Shown here piece by piece: positions 1-10,823 of a stretch of DNA of 64,000 nucleotides. A program made the position numbers and the translations under genes. The notes under the pieces were generated by a model. The model worked only from the letters and a program-made list of their open reading frames with translations. It was not told the DNA's origin and made no database searches. This DNA comes from Closterium sp. NIES-65 (lineage: Eukaryota > Streptophyta > Zygnematophyceae > Desmidiales > Closteriaceae): positions 992,001 through 1,056,000 of the forward strand of contig CANXME010000095.1 in assembly GCA_948144175.1 (NCBI GenBank). Direction: 5' to 3'. How positions within the stretch are numbered: position 1 is the stretch's first letter; every line of letters begins with the position of its first letter.

Positions 1-1047
1 CTACTGCCGACCCATCGCTGCTTCTACGCACCGACACCTCTCTGCCACCATTCTACATCCTCGTGTACGTCGACGACTTGGTCTTTGCCACACCTGACAC
101 TGCTGGACTCGCCTACGTGAAGTCCGAGCTGCAGAAGAGACACACGTGCACAGACATGGGTGAACTGCGCAGCTACCTTGGCTTGCAGATCACCCGGGAC
201 AGAGCACGCCGCACCATTACCCTGACTCTGTCACACATGGTGCAGCAGGTCCTTCAGCGCTTCGGCTTCACGTACTCCTCGCCTCAGGCCACTCCTCTGC
301 CTACTCGCCACTCGCTCTCAGCTCTTCTTTCAGATGAGTCTGTAGAGTCGAGTGGCCCGTATGCAGAGCTTGTTGGCTGCCTCATGTACCTGATGACCTG
401 CACAAGACCTGACCTTGCATACCCTCTTAGCATTCTCGCACGCTATGTTGCTCCTGGGAGACACCGACCAGAGCACATGGGGCGTGAAGAGGGTGTTGCG
501 CTACTTGTGCAGTACGTCGAGCATGGGGCTAGTGCTTGGAGGGCGCAGTCCAGTGGTCCTCACTAGGCACGCAGATGCTTCTTGGGCTGACGACGAGGCT
601 ACGCAGCGGTCGTCACAGGGTTACACCTTCAGCCTTGGTTCCGGCTCTGTCTCGTGGCGGGCTACTCGCTTGTCTTCTGTTCTCGGCTCCAGTTGTGAGG
701 CTGAGATCTACGCCAGGGCCATGGCTGCACAGGAGCTTCGCTGGCTCACCTACCTGCTGACTGACCTAGGAGAGCCGCCTCGTTCTCCTCCAGTGCTGTA
801 CGTAGACAACAAGGCCATGCTGGCCTTGTGTCGCGAGCAGCGAATGGAGCACAGAATAAAGCACATTGCTCTCCGCTACTTCCTTGCTCGTGAGCTACAG
901 CAGCATGGACAGTTGCGGCTTGCGTACGTGGCCTCTGAGGCCAACACTTCTGATGTTTTCACCAAGGCACTTCCGCCTTGTGATCATCAGCGCTTCTGCA
1001 CTCAGTTGGGTCTTGTCCCTGTCTTGCCTCACTTGCTCACCTCTTGA
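1..1047 (+). pseudogene. Copia A1 pol, 3' part (RT end and RNase H)
   Basis: This is the C-terminal part of a Ty1/copia polyprotein that entered the window already open from base 3. The reverse transcriptase active-site motif YVDD lies at 66-77, followed by the LGLQI region near 178-190. RNase H follows, with DASW near 574, SSCEAEIYA near 690-715, the YVDNKAML segment near 800-825 and the KHIALRYF segment near 860-880. The reading frame changes once, near 480-490, so the copy cannot make an intact product. The stop is at 1045-1047, just before a noncoding tail and LTR, as expected for the 3' end of a copia element. The domain order and motifs make the family assignment firm. Confidence 0.9.
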
Positions 1048-1272
1048 CCTTGCTTGTACTGTTACATATATATATACCTGCTCTTGCTTGTCTAGCCTTA
1101 TATATATATATATACATATATATGTACTCTTGCATGTGAGCTGGCCTTGTGGCCTTGTACTTGTGCTCGGAATGTGTGGTGACTTTGTGATCCACCCTGA
1201 GCTTTGCTTTGTTTTGCTTTGCTTGACTGGTCTTGTGACCCCCTGTTCTCCCCCACTTTCCCTATGAGGGTG
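1048..1272 (+). other. Copia A1 3' noncoding tail
   Basis: AT-rich stretch with two (TA)n runs (about 1064-1075 and 1098-1122). It ends in a purine-rich GAGGGTG directly before the LTR, which is the likely polypurine tract. The text CTTGTGACCCCCTGTTCTCCC (near 1233-1253) has clear counterparts beside the LTRs of copies A3, A4 and A5. Confidence 0.65.
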
Positions 1273-1406
1273 TGTCAGAACATTATAGCTTATGCTTTTG
1301 TGTAGGCTGTAGTGGGGTATCCCATAAGGGGTACAACCCAATTAGGGTTAGTACTTGTACCCACTTCATTCATAGTTCATCCATTTTTCTCGTTTCAGTT
1401 TTCTCA
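1273..1406 (+). repeat. 3' LTR of copia A1
   Basis: Starts TGTCAGAAC and ends TTTTCTCA, giving TG...CA ends and about 134 bp. It aligns with the reverse complement of the 125-bp LTRs of copy A4 through shared blocks GTGTAGGCTGTAGTGGGGTA, ACTTGTACCC and TTCATTCAT. The 5' LTR is outside the window. Confidence 0.7.
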
Positions 1407-2454
1407 TGTGGCTCGCCGAAATCTCAATCCGGCCAAACAAGAGGAGGGCATCTTCCTCAGAGATGGAGAGTGCACGTGGGTGATGAAGGGATTTTTGACA
1501 CGCGCCAAGAACTTCATTGAACAGAACAGGAAGGGCGGAGCTGGAAGCTCAAAGACTGCTATGCTTACGTATATTAACAGTGAGGGGAGCTTCGGTAGGA
1601 AGCGAGGATGGATTGAGAGGCGATCAAGGCGGGGAAGGGGGATATGCTGAACTGATGGCAGTGGTACGGTTGTGACTTCCTTGATGATCTTGCAGATGTG
1701 GCGCGTCGTATGCTGGCCCAGTCTGTGTCTACCTCTTCATGCTAGCGTCGCTGGGCAGTGTGGGAGGCAGTGCACACGGCACGCCGCAACAGGCTGGGAT
1801 AAGATACGTGTTTTGACTTGGTTTACGTGGCTCACAACTGGACCATGGTTCATAGCTATCACAAGAGTCGAGGTGGACGGGGCGGAGTGGGGAAGATCAT
1901 TCATGGAAAATCCCTGCCCCCCCTTGCCCCCCCATCCCCGAGGGCTACATTGTGGAGGAGTTAGATGGAGACGGGGTGGAGGAGGACGTCATAATTGGGC
2001 TGAAGGTCCTATTTGATACATATTGGTGATATATATATATCGCTAAACATGTTTTTGTGAACCTTGTGGAAGACTTTGCATGTGATTTTTATGGATAATT
2101 TATTATTATAGTGAAAAAGCGTGTTTTGTGCTTGCTGCTGCCAAATCTCCACCTCCCCCTCCTCTTCTCTGATTTTTTAAAGGATGCACAGGGAATTTTT
2201 TTTACCCCTTCCTGGACCAGCGTCCGGGGGACGTCCGACAGGTGGGTTTGGACGCTGACATCCAAGACTCTAGACTCGTCAGATCCAACATAGCACGTTA
2301 TGCAGCAAATCATGCTGGCGCGGCACACTTTACCACTTTTGGCGGATGCGGTGGCCGAGCTTTTGGCAACGGGTGCGACGTGAGCGGTACGTTCATCACC
2401 GCCACTTATATGCATTAGCCCATTGAGCGTAAACGTCCAGCCTTAAAAAAGGAG
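1407..2454. other. Unassigned DNA between copia A1 and the DIRS-like remnant
   Basis: No gene can be supported. An open stretch at about 1407-1650 (plus) would encode roughly 80 mixed-composition residues that resemble a coding exon, but I recognise no domain and it abuts the LTR. A second partly open stretch at 1672-1800 is broken by stops. A TA microsatellite lies at 2028-2043. The stretch may be the upstream part of the DIRS-like element that follows, but nothing proves it. Confidence 0.4.
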
Positions 2455-2895
2455 ACTCATATTGGACCTCCGTCATTTAAACTTATTTCTTCTGTCCCTG
2501 GGTTTCATTGTGATGTACCTAGTCAGGTACCCAATTTGGTACAGAAATACGAATGGTTATTCACGATCTATTTAAAGTCGAAACCTGTCATGTTGGCGGT
2601 TCCTTGGCTTCACCTCCCAAGATGTAACTACCATTTTCTATCCCTTCTATTCGGGTTAGCCACCACGCTGTTTGTTTTCACCCAGCTGATTAAGCAACTT
2701 GCAAAACGTTGGCGTAGCCGCGTGATCCGGCTGATTCCATATGTGGACGATATTCAAGATATTAGTGCCACTCATACCAGAGAATCTTTGCAACCGCTTG
2801 ATCATCTTGGATGATTTGGGATGCGCTGGGTCTATTATAAATACGAAGAAATCGCAGCAGGAACATGGTCTATGTTTGGATTTTGACATCTCTGA
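2455..2895 (+). pseudogene. Decayed DIRS-like reverse transcriptase
   Basis: The conceptual translation of 2536-2811 contains FGLATTLFVFTQLIKQ, then a basic WRSR segment and PYVDDIQD at about 2737-2760. This matches the RT palm of tyrosine-recombinase (DIRS/Ngaro-type) retroelements, where the usual pattern is FGL..AP..FT.....LR..GIR...YLDD. After a frame change near 2770-2800, a second segment (2807-2890) reads LDDLG, INTKKS and LDFDI, matching the LG..IN..KS and FLGF..D blocks that follow the active site in that family. Stops and a frameshift mean it is inactive. A gypsy-like or viral RT is the alternative, but spacing and block order favour DIRS. No split repeats or recombinase were found. 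Confidence 0.5.
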
Positions 2896-3529
2896 TTTTT
2901 AGTGTAGCCTTTTCAGAAACCCGGATTATCAGCCTAAGGTTTGACGCTTACTGTTAACAGTCAGTGTAACATTGTTTTTGGGGAAAAAAAAAAAAAAAAA
3001 ACTTCGTCAACAGTGTATGTGTTTTTTTTACCATGACTTCACTATAGGCAGTTCAATATGTGCTCGCACCAGACCAGAGCACGATTCCCGCCTTTTTTCA
3101 GGCGAGATAAACAGTAACGCGCGTGGACTGCAAAAAGACACCGAGGTGGGGGGGAATGTAGGTTGGCGAGGGGGTTTGTTTTGGCCTGGTACTGTAGTGT
3201 TCAAGTGGCAGGGGGAAGTTTATTTGGGTCCAAGTGGAGAGAATTAGAGCGATGATCTGGTTTCGGTGGTGGTTGTGGGTTGTTTTTTATATAGTCTTGA
3301 AAGAGAGCTTCTTGGGGTTCTCCAAATTCCGAAAATTTGCAAAAAAAAAAAAAAAAAAACACTGATCACTCGAGAATCTCTTACATATGGGGCGATTGCG
3401 TCAGTTTTTTCCGCGCCAATTCGCAGTGGGATCCGCTAAAATGTATTTTTTACTTCATTTAACTTAACACTTCAACATTCTACAGCCAGATATCTTATGG
3501 TTGTATGTAACCCCAAGTGAGGACAACTC
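2896..3529. other. Noncoding DNA with two long poly(A) tracts
   Basis: Contains A tracts of about 20 bp (2983-3001) and 18 bp (3342-3359). Either could be a retroposed tail, but no direct repeats were found around them. No coding signal is seen. Confidence 0.5.
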
Positions 3530-4985
3530 GAGCTCGTCCTCCAAGCACGAGCCCGATGCCCGACGTACTGCACAAGTAGCGCATCACCCTCTTAGCGGCC
3601 TTCTAGTGCTCTGGCCGGTGTCTCCCGAGTGCAACGTAGCATGCCAGGATGCTAAGAGGGTAAGCAAGGTCAGGTCGAGTGCAGGTCATCAGGTACATGA
3701 GGCAGCCCACAAACTCTGGATATGGGCCACTCGGCTCTATGGACTCATCCGAAGGTAGAGCTGAGAGCGAGCGACCGGTAGGCAGAGGAGTGGATTCTGG
3801 CAAGGAGTACTGGAAGTCAAAGCGCTGAAGGACCTACTGCACCATGTGTGATGGTGTGCTGTGCTCTGTCCTAGGTGATCTGCAAACCAAGATAGCTGCG
3901 CAGCTCACCCAGGTCTGTGCACGTGTGTCTCTTCTGCAACTCCGACTTCACGTGGGCCAATCCAGCAGTTTCAGCAGTGGCAAAGACCAAGTCGTCGACG
4001 TACACGAGGATGTAGAACGACGGCAGTGAAGTGTCAGTGCGCAGAAACAGCGACGGGTCAGCAGTAGAAGGAGCAAGCCCAAGAGCCGCAAGCGTCGTCC
4101 TCAGTGTGTCGTGCCACTCACGAGGCGCCTGGCGGAGACCGTAGACTGGTCGTCGGAGGCTCCACTGGTTACCTGCAGGAAACGACCCAGTGAAGCAAGG
4201 TGGGCGGCGCAGCCATGTCTCCTCGTGTAGGCTGCCTTTTAGGAAAGCAGAGCTGAAGTCAAGAGAGTGAAGCTCGTAGTCATGCTAAGCGGCGACGTAC
4301 AGCAAAACTTGAAGAGTGGTCATCTTCGGGGTAGGGGAGAAGTTCTGGAAGAATTCAAGTCCATGTCGCCGAGTGAAGCCTCGTGCAAGGTAACGCGCCT
4401 TGAAGACAGGCGCAGAACCCAGCGGCCGCTTCACCCTGAAAATCCACATGCCACTAACGATGTTCGCCCCAGGTGGGGGAACCTCATCGACGTAAGTGCC
4501 TGTGGACTTCGAGGATGCCACTAAGAGGAGTAGGGACCTTCTATCGCCTCTGCGTAAGAGCGCAGGGGTCGGAATGTCTGGTGCATCCGGGTCTCCCTCA
4601 GGTGCAATCAGCATGGACACGAGATGAGGTATAGCAGCCGCAAAACACTCAAAATCCTCCTGCCTGACCTCAATGACATCCGTGCCAAGAGCACACTCAC
4701 CCCTGATGGACAGAGGACAGACAGACTCAGACTCAGCAAAGTCAACAAGCTCAGCAACTAGGGTAGACGCAACAGTGGACTCAAAGGAAGGGTCAGTGAC
4801 AACAGTGGCCAGAAGACGTGTGATAGTAGGACTAGCAGCACGAAGTGAGTCAAACTCAGGGTCCGGTCCGTCAGTAAGAGAGGATGCAAGAGGAGACGGC
4901 AGAGGGACACGCACTAGAACAGAGGAAGGACGAAGTGCCATCTCGTGCGTGCCGGGGACGGAAGGAGGACGCTGACGTAGAACAC
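3530..4985 (-). pseudogene. Copia A2 reverse transcriptase and RNase H start
   Basis: Minus-strand pol fragment. The segment 4941-4285 includes the copia RT start (a YVDE turn, GMWIFRVKR, KARYLARGF and FSPTPKMTT). The active-site YVDD is intact near 3984-4010. The thumb segment with LPTGRSLSALPSDES and YLMTCTRPDLAYPLS is at 3803-3603. Several frame changes between 4285 and 3810 separate these parts. It aligns along its length with copies A3, A4 and A5, which confirms the family. RNase H is cut off at 3530. Confidence 0.85.
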
Positions 4986-5219
4986 AACGACCAGTGCGAA
5001 CAGCGCGAGCAGGCGATGCAGGACGAGACGCATGCTCACGACGCTCTGTAAGACCTCACGACTGCTAAGTGTAAAGAGAAGGAGCTGGCAGTGGGGAGGC
5101 TGGCAGTAGCTGAGGCTGTGTCAGGCGGTGGACACAGTAAGGGAGGAGTAAGGCCAGTAGAAGGCGGGAGTCAAAGAGCCTGCTGAAGCAGTGGAACAAA
5201 GTATGGTCGCGGCTGCACA

Positions 5220-6020
5220 GCGCCTCCAGAACCAGCTCCGACAGCACCAGCACCCCAAGGGCCAGCACCTCCAGCTCCAAGGCCTCCGGTAGCTCCAACG
5301 ACTGCAGGATCACCAGCTCCAGCAGCTCTAGTACCTCTAGCAGCTCCAGCTGCTCCAGCTCGAGCAGCACCCCAAGCTCCAGCACCTCCAGCTCCAGCAG
5401 CACCCCCAGCTCTAGCAGCTCAAGTACCTCCAGTACAAGCACCTCCGTGACCAGCGGCTCCAGTACCTCCAGCAGCTCCAGCTCCAGCAGCACCTCGAGC
5501 TCCAGCAGCACCTCCAGCTCCAGCAGCTCCAGTACCTCCAGTACGAGCACCTCTGGAACCAGCGGCTCCAGCACCTCCAGCAGCTCCAGCTCCAGCAGCA
5601 CCTCCAGCTCCAGCAGCTCCAGTACCTCCAGTACGAGCACCTCCTGGACCAGCAGCTCCAGCACCTCCAGCAGCTCAAGCTCTAGTAGCACCTCCAGCTC
5701 CAGGGCCTCCAGCGGTTGGTCTTTCAGCTCCAGCAGCACCACTCTGGAGGCTCCAGCGCGGAGCAAGCCACTCGCGCAGCTGAAGTGGAGAGAGAGACTC
5801 TGGCCGTGACATGACAACTGAAGGACCTCCAGGCTCAGCACACTCGAGCTCAGCACCCCTAGGCTCAGCACCTCCAGGCTGCGCACGTTCAGGCTCAGCA
5901 CCCCAAGACTCAGCAACCCCAGACTCAGTACCCCCAGGCCTTGCACGCCCAAGCTCAACACCCCCAGGCTTCGCACAATCCGGCCCAGCACCCCTAGGCC
6001 CCGTACCCGCAGGCTCACCA
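5220..6020 (-). repeat. Minisatellite linker of copia A2 (integrase-RT spacer)
   Basis: Two tandem blocks. The block at 5220-5720 is built from variants of a 15-bp unit AGCTCCAGCACCTCC. The block at 5830-6020 is built from a 15-bp unit CCCAGGCTCAGCACC. On the minus strand the second block encodes GGAEP-like pentapeptides, the same composition seen between integrase and RT in A4. All frames are open for hundreds of bases because of the repeat, so the long ORFs here are not evidence of genes. Confidence 0.75.
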
Positions 6021-6099
6021 CCCCCAGACGCAGGACCCCTAGCAGCACCAGAGTCGACAGCTACCTCGACAAGCTCAACAGGGTCTACCTGGGACACAC

Positions 6100-6835
6100 C
6101 TGAGGGAGCAGGACCCTGATGGGGGAGGGGCTCTACCGGAGGAGGACCTGGTGCGAGGAAGAGCGGCGGGGGAGGGAGAGGGGCAGTGCTGTAGGGGAAG
6201 AGACGGTAAAAGGGAACTGACTCGTCAAACTTGACGTCGAAAGAGGGCAGGACACGGCGCGAGGTGGGGTGGTAAATCTGCTAGCCAGGCGCGTCAGGGG
6301 GAAAGCCAAGAAAGACGCAGGGAACGGTGCGGAAGGAGAGCTTGTCCGTGGAAGTATCGCGGACAAAAGCATGACATCCCCAGATTCAGAACACCGACTG
6401 TGGTACTGTCAGCGTGTACAGACTCGACCTAGGCCGACGGGTGAACGTGGCCAGGTGCCTGCCAATCCAGGAGCACGTGCAGATCGACGCATGTTGTCCT
6501 CTAGGGGTGAAGGTATCAACCCACTTATCCTGAAGGACTGCGTTGCTCACCAAGTTCGTAGAAAACGAGGAGAGGTGGAGACCTGACAATGAGCCAGACG
6601 GAACCGCTAGACAAGGCAGAACAGTGGAGGAACGTGAAAGGTCTGGGCCCCCGGAGGGGTCAGCCATAGAGGCAGCATTAGGTGCAGAGAGTGGTGTGAT
6701 TGTGGTACTGGCGCGAAAGAAACAGCGGGAAGCACCTGAGTCAAGTGTGAAGGTGTGCAAGGCTGCAGCAGACGCAGTGCCAGAGAGAGCAGACTCACTA
6801 GCACCTAGAGCAGCAGACTCACTGTTGTTCAAGAT
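6100..6835 (-). pseudogene. Copia A2 protease joined to post-integrase segment
   Basis: Minus strand 6832-6410 encodes the family A protease region with the aspartyl motif LDSGASRCFFR. About 130 residues later, at about 6405-6390, the sequence jumps to the segment that in A4 lies after the integrase core (PCVFLGFPPDAPG-like text, here in a shifted frame down to 6133). Comparison with A4 implies that about 1 kb, containing the zinc-binding pre-integrase region and the DDE core, has been lost. Confidence 0.75.
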
Positions 6836-7140
6836 CCGTCACTTTGAGAACTTACGACGAATTCAATACTCAACTAAACGCAAATCCGCTCGGTAGGAAG
6901 TTGCGCCTTAGGCTTAGCTACCATCTCCAAGTTGAATCAGTTGTTAAGATAGTCTAGAGAGTGAGAACCAAGTAAAAACGTCCAGCAGCCGCATGATTAG
7001 CATGAGCATTCGGCAGGACCTTAGGATGACATGCACTCAGAATGACGTGCATTCAACAAACTCCCCCTCAATTTAACGGACTGCATGCACACACACTCAC
7101 ACACATGCAAACTCTCATGCACACAATCACACATGCACTC
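6836..7140 (-). repeat. Copia C polypurine tract and probable 3' LTR
   Basis: On the minus strand TTGAGGGGGAG (7071-7061) is a typical copia polypurine tract, followed at 7058 by TGTTGAATGC, a plausible LTR start. The LTR would run down toward 6836, where copia A2 begins, and may be truncated. No matching 5' LTR was recognised near 11914-12470, so this is a likely call only. Short CACACA-rich runs lie at 7086-7140. Confidence 0.5.
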
Positions 7141-7156
7141 ATGACACTGCTGCCCA

Positions 7157-7850
7157 CACTAGTGTAATGCCATGCCACACATCTTAGCACACTTCCAATG
7201 TGCGCTCTCGGGAAGTCTCTTGGTGAGAAAATCAGCCGCCTGCTTGCTAGCCTTCATATGGTGAAGCTCAACAATCCCCTCCTTCACCATCTGCCTCACC
7301 CAGTGCCACTTAATCTTCATGTGCTTATTCAGCCCATTCAGGATAGGATTGCTGGTCATGCCAATAGCAGCCTCGCTATCGAAGAAAAGCGATGTAGGTC
7401 CCTGCTGTTCAGCTCCCATGTCCTCCAGCAGCTTCCTCAGGTGCACGATCTCCTTGATGGCATGGTACATTGCCATGTACTCTGCCTCTCCGGAAGATAG
7501 AGCAATCTCACTCTGCTTCTGGACCTCCAGCTCACTGGTCCACCTCCGACAATGCACACAAAGCCGCCAGCCGATGATTGATCCTCATCCTCTAAGGCCC
7601 ATGTGGCATCGGTGAAGCACGACAACTTCAAGGTTCCAGGTGTGACCCCATCTGCTCCAATCTGTTTCAGCTGGCCGCCAGTTGAAAACTGAACACCAGC
7701 AGATGTCGTTGATCCGAGGTAGCGCACCAAGCGCTTTGCCACCTCTAACTGCTCCTCAGTGGGCCGCTACACAACTCTGGCCAGCTGCCCCACTCCGAAT
7801 GAAGCATCAGGTCGCGTATGCACAGCTGCATACATCACATTCCCAATGAG
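7157..7850 (-). pseudogene. Copia C RNase H
   Basis: Minus strand 7742-7540 encodes the connection and first half (KRLVRYLGST, then FTDATWA with the first acidic residue). After a one-base shift near 7535, the frame at 7557-7159 gives SSGEAEYMA, FDSEAAI and HMKIKWHWVRQMV, ending near KCAKMCGMALH. These are the standard copia RNase H blocks. An in-frame TAG at 7767-7769 lies before a RPTEEQ segment where related elements usually have Gln or another residue. The product is broken by both the shift and the stop. Confidence 0.85.
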
Positions 7851-7853
7851 TGA

Positions 7854-8735
7854 CTAGTACTCGTTCTCCTGCTCATCCTCGAGTACATCATCCTCCTCAG
7901 CTGCCTTCTTCAGTTTGAAGCCCGCAAGGAACGGTGTCATCACAGTGCGACCCCCAGTCACACCATACCGCTCCATTACACCAGAGATGTAGTGTGACTG
8001 ATGCACCTTTAGCCACCTCCTCTCAACATCCCTCTCAATCTGCAGCCCCAAGTAGTAGTGGACATCCCCCAGCATCTTGCACTTGAAGTTGTCCATCAGC
8101 AGCTTCTGTGTCCTCTCGATCTGCTCCATGAAAGGTGAGAACAGCAGTATGTCATCGACATACACCAGCAGCAAAAGCAGCTGCTCCCCCCCTCCAAGCA
8201 GAATTAAGCTGTGATCCGCCTGGGACGTCTTGAAGCCTCCACCCAGCAGCACCTTCTCCAGCTTCTCGTACAAACACCTGGGCACTTGCTGAAGGCCATT
8301 GATGGCCTTCTTAAGCTTGCATACCCAGCTGGTCCCATCCTCATAGCCGTTCGGCTGCGCCATGTAGATATCCTCCAGCAGCACTCCATTGAGGAACGCG
8401 GTGGTGATATCCATCTGCTTCACGTGCCATCCCTTCACAGCTGCGCCAGCCATCAAAGTCCTCAGTGTCACTGGCTTAGCAACGGGAGCGAAGATCTCCC
8501 CAAAGTCGACCTTCTCTTTCTGCTGAAACCCCTTGGTGACCAAACGGCTCTTGAACCGCTCCAGCGCACTATCAGCAGCACTCTTCACCTTGAAGACCCA
8601 GTTGCTGCTGATCGGCCGTCGCCCCTCGGGTAACTCAACAAGCTCCCAAGTTCCATTCTCAATGAGATTGTTGAACTCCGCATCCATGGCAGCCTTCCAC
8701 TCCTCCTTTTGGGGTCCACTCAGTGCCTCCTCCAA
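7854..8735 (-). pseudogene. Copia C reverse transcriptase
   Basis: An uninterrupted 293-codon stretch carries the whole copia RT. It has NGTWELVELP near the start, NWVFKVK, RLVTKGFQQ, FGEIFAPVAKP, DITTAFLNG, then VYVDDILLF with an intact catalytic YVDD, and YYLGLQIERD. It is bounded by an in-frame TAA at 8745-8747 upstream and TAG at 7854-7856 downstream; both fall inside the polyprotein, since the same frame continues with RT or RNase H homology on each side. Apart from those stops the RT looks well preserved. Confidence 0.9.
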
Positions 8736-8744
8736 TGTGGCTGG

Positions 8745-10238
8745 TTATCCAGGCAGAGGTGTGAAGAAACAGAACGCCATCTCCTCATCATCTCCCCCAT
8801 CCGCCTGAACTGCCATGACACCTTGCTTGGGTCCTCCCAAACGGCTATACTTCAGCCTTGAGGGTGCTGCTGCCACTCTCTTCTCGCGGGTTGCAGTCTG
8901 CTGCCCATGTGGTGAAGCTCCTCTTTGCACACTCCTCTTGGTGACCTTGGCATTTGCAGCATGCCCGGGCTGAGTTGGTGAGTCCACACGTGCAGACTCA
9001 TCCTCCAACCCCTCCTCTCCAGCAGGACCAGAAACTTGCTGCTCACCACCGCCACTGTGGTCACTGGTCAGCTCTGACCCATGGAGTTCATCAAGGTGCA
9101 GCTGAACCTCCTCAACTGCAGACCGCTCAAACTCCTGCAGACGCAAGCCAATCTGCACCTGCTGCTGCTACTGCTGCTGCCAATCCTTGTACATGACGTC
9201 CTCCACAAACTTGACGTCACGACTGACCAGCGTCCTCTTGCTCTTGGGGTCCCACATCAGCCACCCCTTAGAATCAGGAGCCATCCCAAGATGGATAGCC
9301 TACACAGCAGCAACTTCCACCTTGTGCCTCTGCTCCTTTAGCACCATCACAAGCCCCATGCAGCCCCACATCCGCAGGATGTCAATGGATGGCTTCTTCC
9401 CAAGCCAACGCTCGTACGGCACCCAATGCTTGTCGCCAACACGAGTCAAGACCCTGTTCTTGACCGTGATGACATGGCGAACGACATCAGGCCAGAACTT
9501 GTAGGGCATCCCAGCAGCCCCCAACAAGGTCTTAGCCGCCTCGCCAATGGTCCGGTTGGCACGCTCAGCAATGTCGTTCAGCTGCGGTGTTCCTGGGCAG
9601 GTCAGCCGGTGTCGGATGCTGTTCCTCTTGAGAAACTTGGTGGATTCCGCTCCAAGGAACTCCCCACCACAGTCGCTCCTCAGCACCTTCACCAACCGCA
9701 TCGCTTGCCGCTCCACCATCAGCAACCAATCCTCCTTGATCGTTGCTGCAGCATCGCTCTTCTTGGACAAGGAACGTGCCCACGTGAAACGGCTCCATTC
9801 GTCCACCATGGTGAGGAAGTACAGCACTCCCCCTGCCCCCTCAGTCCTCATAGGACCCACCAGGTCCATGTGCACCACCTCCAGGGGTGCCTTTGCCGAT
9901 CCCTCCGCACGTGGAAACAGAAACCGTGCAAACTTGTTTTGCATGCATGCCTCGCAGCTGCCATAGTAAGCGCCATCTCCTTGCAGTTGCAGCCGATGCA
10001 CGCACTTCTCCTTGTGCATCACCTCCAATATAGAAACAGCCACATGTGCGAGTCGCCGATGCCAAGTCTCCCAATCCGCTTGGCCCGAGGTAGCCGGCGC
10101 CTTCACCGCCGTGCTTCCTCCAATCAGCTCCTCTCCTTGCACACCTTGCTGCTCCTCCTCGGTGACGCTCTCCTTCATTGATGCCGCAACTGCCGCCTTG
10201 CCCGATTTCTGCCAAGGGAGGACCGGGATCTGCCACAT
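8745..10238 (-). pseudogene. Copia C integrase and downstream linker
   Basis: Minus strand 10238-9303 encodes the pre-integrase zinc site (WHRRLAHV for the two His; CEACMQNKF for the two Cys) and the DDE core (VHMDLVGP, RSDCGGEF and LNDIAERANRT supply D, D and E). In-frame TAG codons at 9300-9302 and 9168-9170 interrupt the C-terminal part. The latter sits inside a Gln run, so it is very probably a mutated CAG. The linker 9158-8748 is polar and variable, as usual between integrase and RT. Confidence 0.88.
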
Positions 10239-10241
10239 GCG

Positions 10242-10823
10242 CTAGTGGACATCTCCCTTCCACTGCAGGTCCCAAATCAGTTGCTCGTCGTTGTAGGCAC
10301 GATAGCGCTCCGAGCCAATCGTCTTGGTGTTCACACCCGCATCTCCCAAACGGCCGGTAGAAATCAGGTTCGCGCACAAGTCCGGCACCCACAGCACATT
10401 CTTCAGCCCCACGAGCTCTCCATCCGCTCCCATGAACTTGGCGCACCCCATGCCCATGACCTTGGCCTTGGCGCCCGTTGCGGATGTGACTGTGGAGATA
10501 GGTGCGGGTTGAATCTCATCAAGCGGGTCCGCACGAGGAGTCATGTGCCAAGAGCTTCCGGAGTCAATCACCCAATGGGTGAGGGGGTGTAGGAGAACCT
10601 TGGCTGCCATAGCGAGGTTGGTTGCGCCTTCGTTCACAAAGAAGAAGAACCCGGCCTTCCGCTCCTCAGATTTGCCGCCTTTCTCCTCCTCCTCTCCACT
10701 AGCTCCCATGACTCCCCTCCTCGTGCCACCACGCTGGTTGCTTGATGAAGGCGGGGTCCAATCCTTGGGTCGTTGGTAGCACTTCCGCCAACGATGCCTG
10801 CGCTTCTTGCAGTATAAGCACAC
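10242..10823 (-). pseudogene. Copia C zinc knuckle and protease
   Basis: The stretch opens with CLYCKKRRHRWRKC, a perfect CX2CX4HX4C retroviral zinc knuckle from the end of Gag. The aspartyl protease active site follows (WVIDSGSSWHMT), then GAKAKVMG, VLWVPDLCANLIS and further strands. It ends at an in-frame TAG (10242-10244) and continues into the integrase in the same frame. A one-base shift near 10825 separates it from the Gag N-terminal part. Confidence 0.88.

Larger units (their letters stand above)
3530..6835 (-). mobile_element. Copia A2, truncated and internally deleted
   Basis: A minus-strand family A copy. Reading from 6835 down, it has a protease, then a direct jump into post-integrase sequence, a repeat-rich linker, RT and the start of RNase H. 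It stops at about 3530 inside the RNase H region where unrelated DNA begins, so it has no 3' LTR. No Gag, no 5' LTR and no integrase core are present. At about 6835 it abuts copia C. It is a dead remnant. Confidence 0.85.

Noticed and set aside
1312-1650. 112-codon plus-strand gene
   Set aside because: Its first third is LTR sequence. The rest has coding-like composition but no recognised family, so it is only mentioned under the unassigned stretch.
2983-3359. Two processed retrogenes ending in poly(A)
   Set aside because: No coding sequence precedes either A tract and no target duplications were found.
5065-6048. 327-codon Leu/Val/Glu-rich protein (minus)
   Set aside because: A frame through the copia A2 minisatellite; the family A polyprotein uses another frame here.
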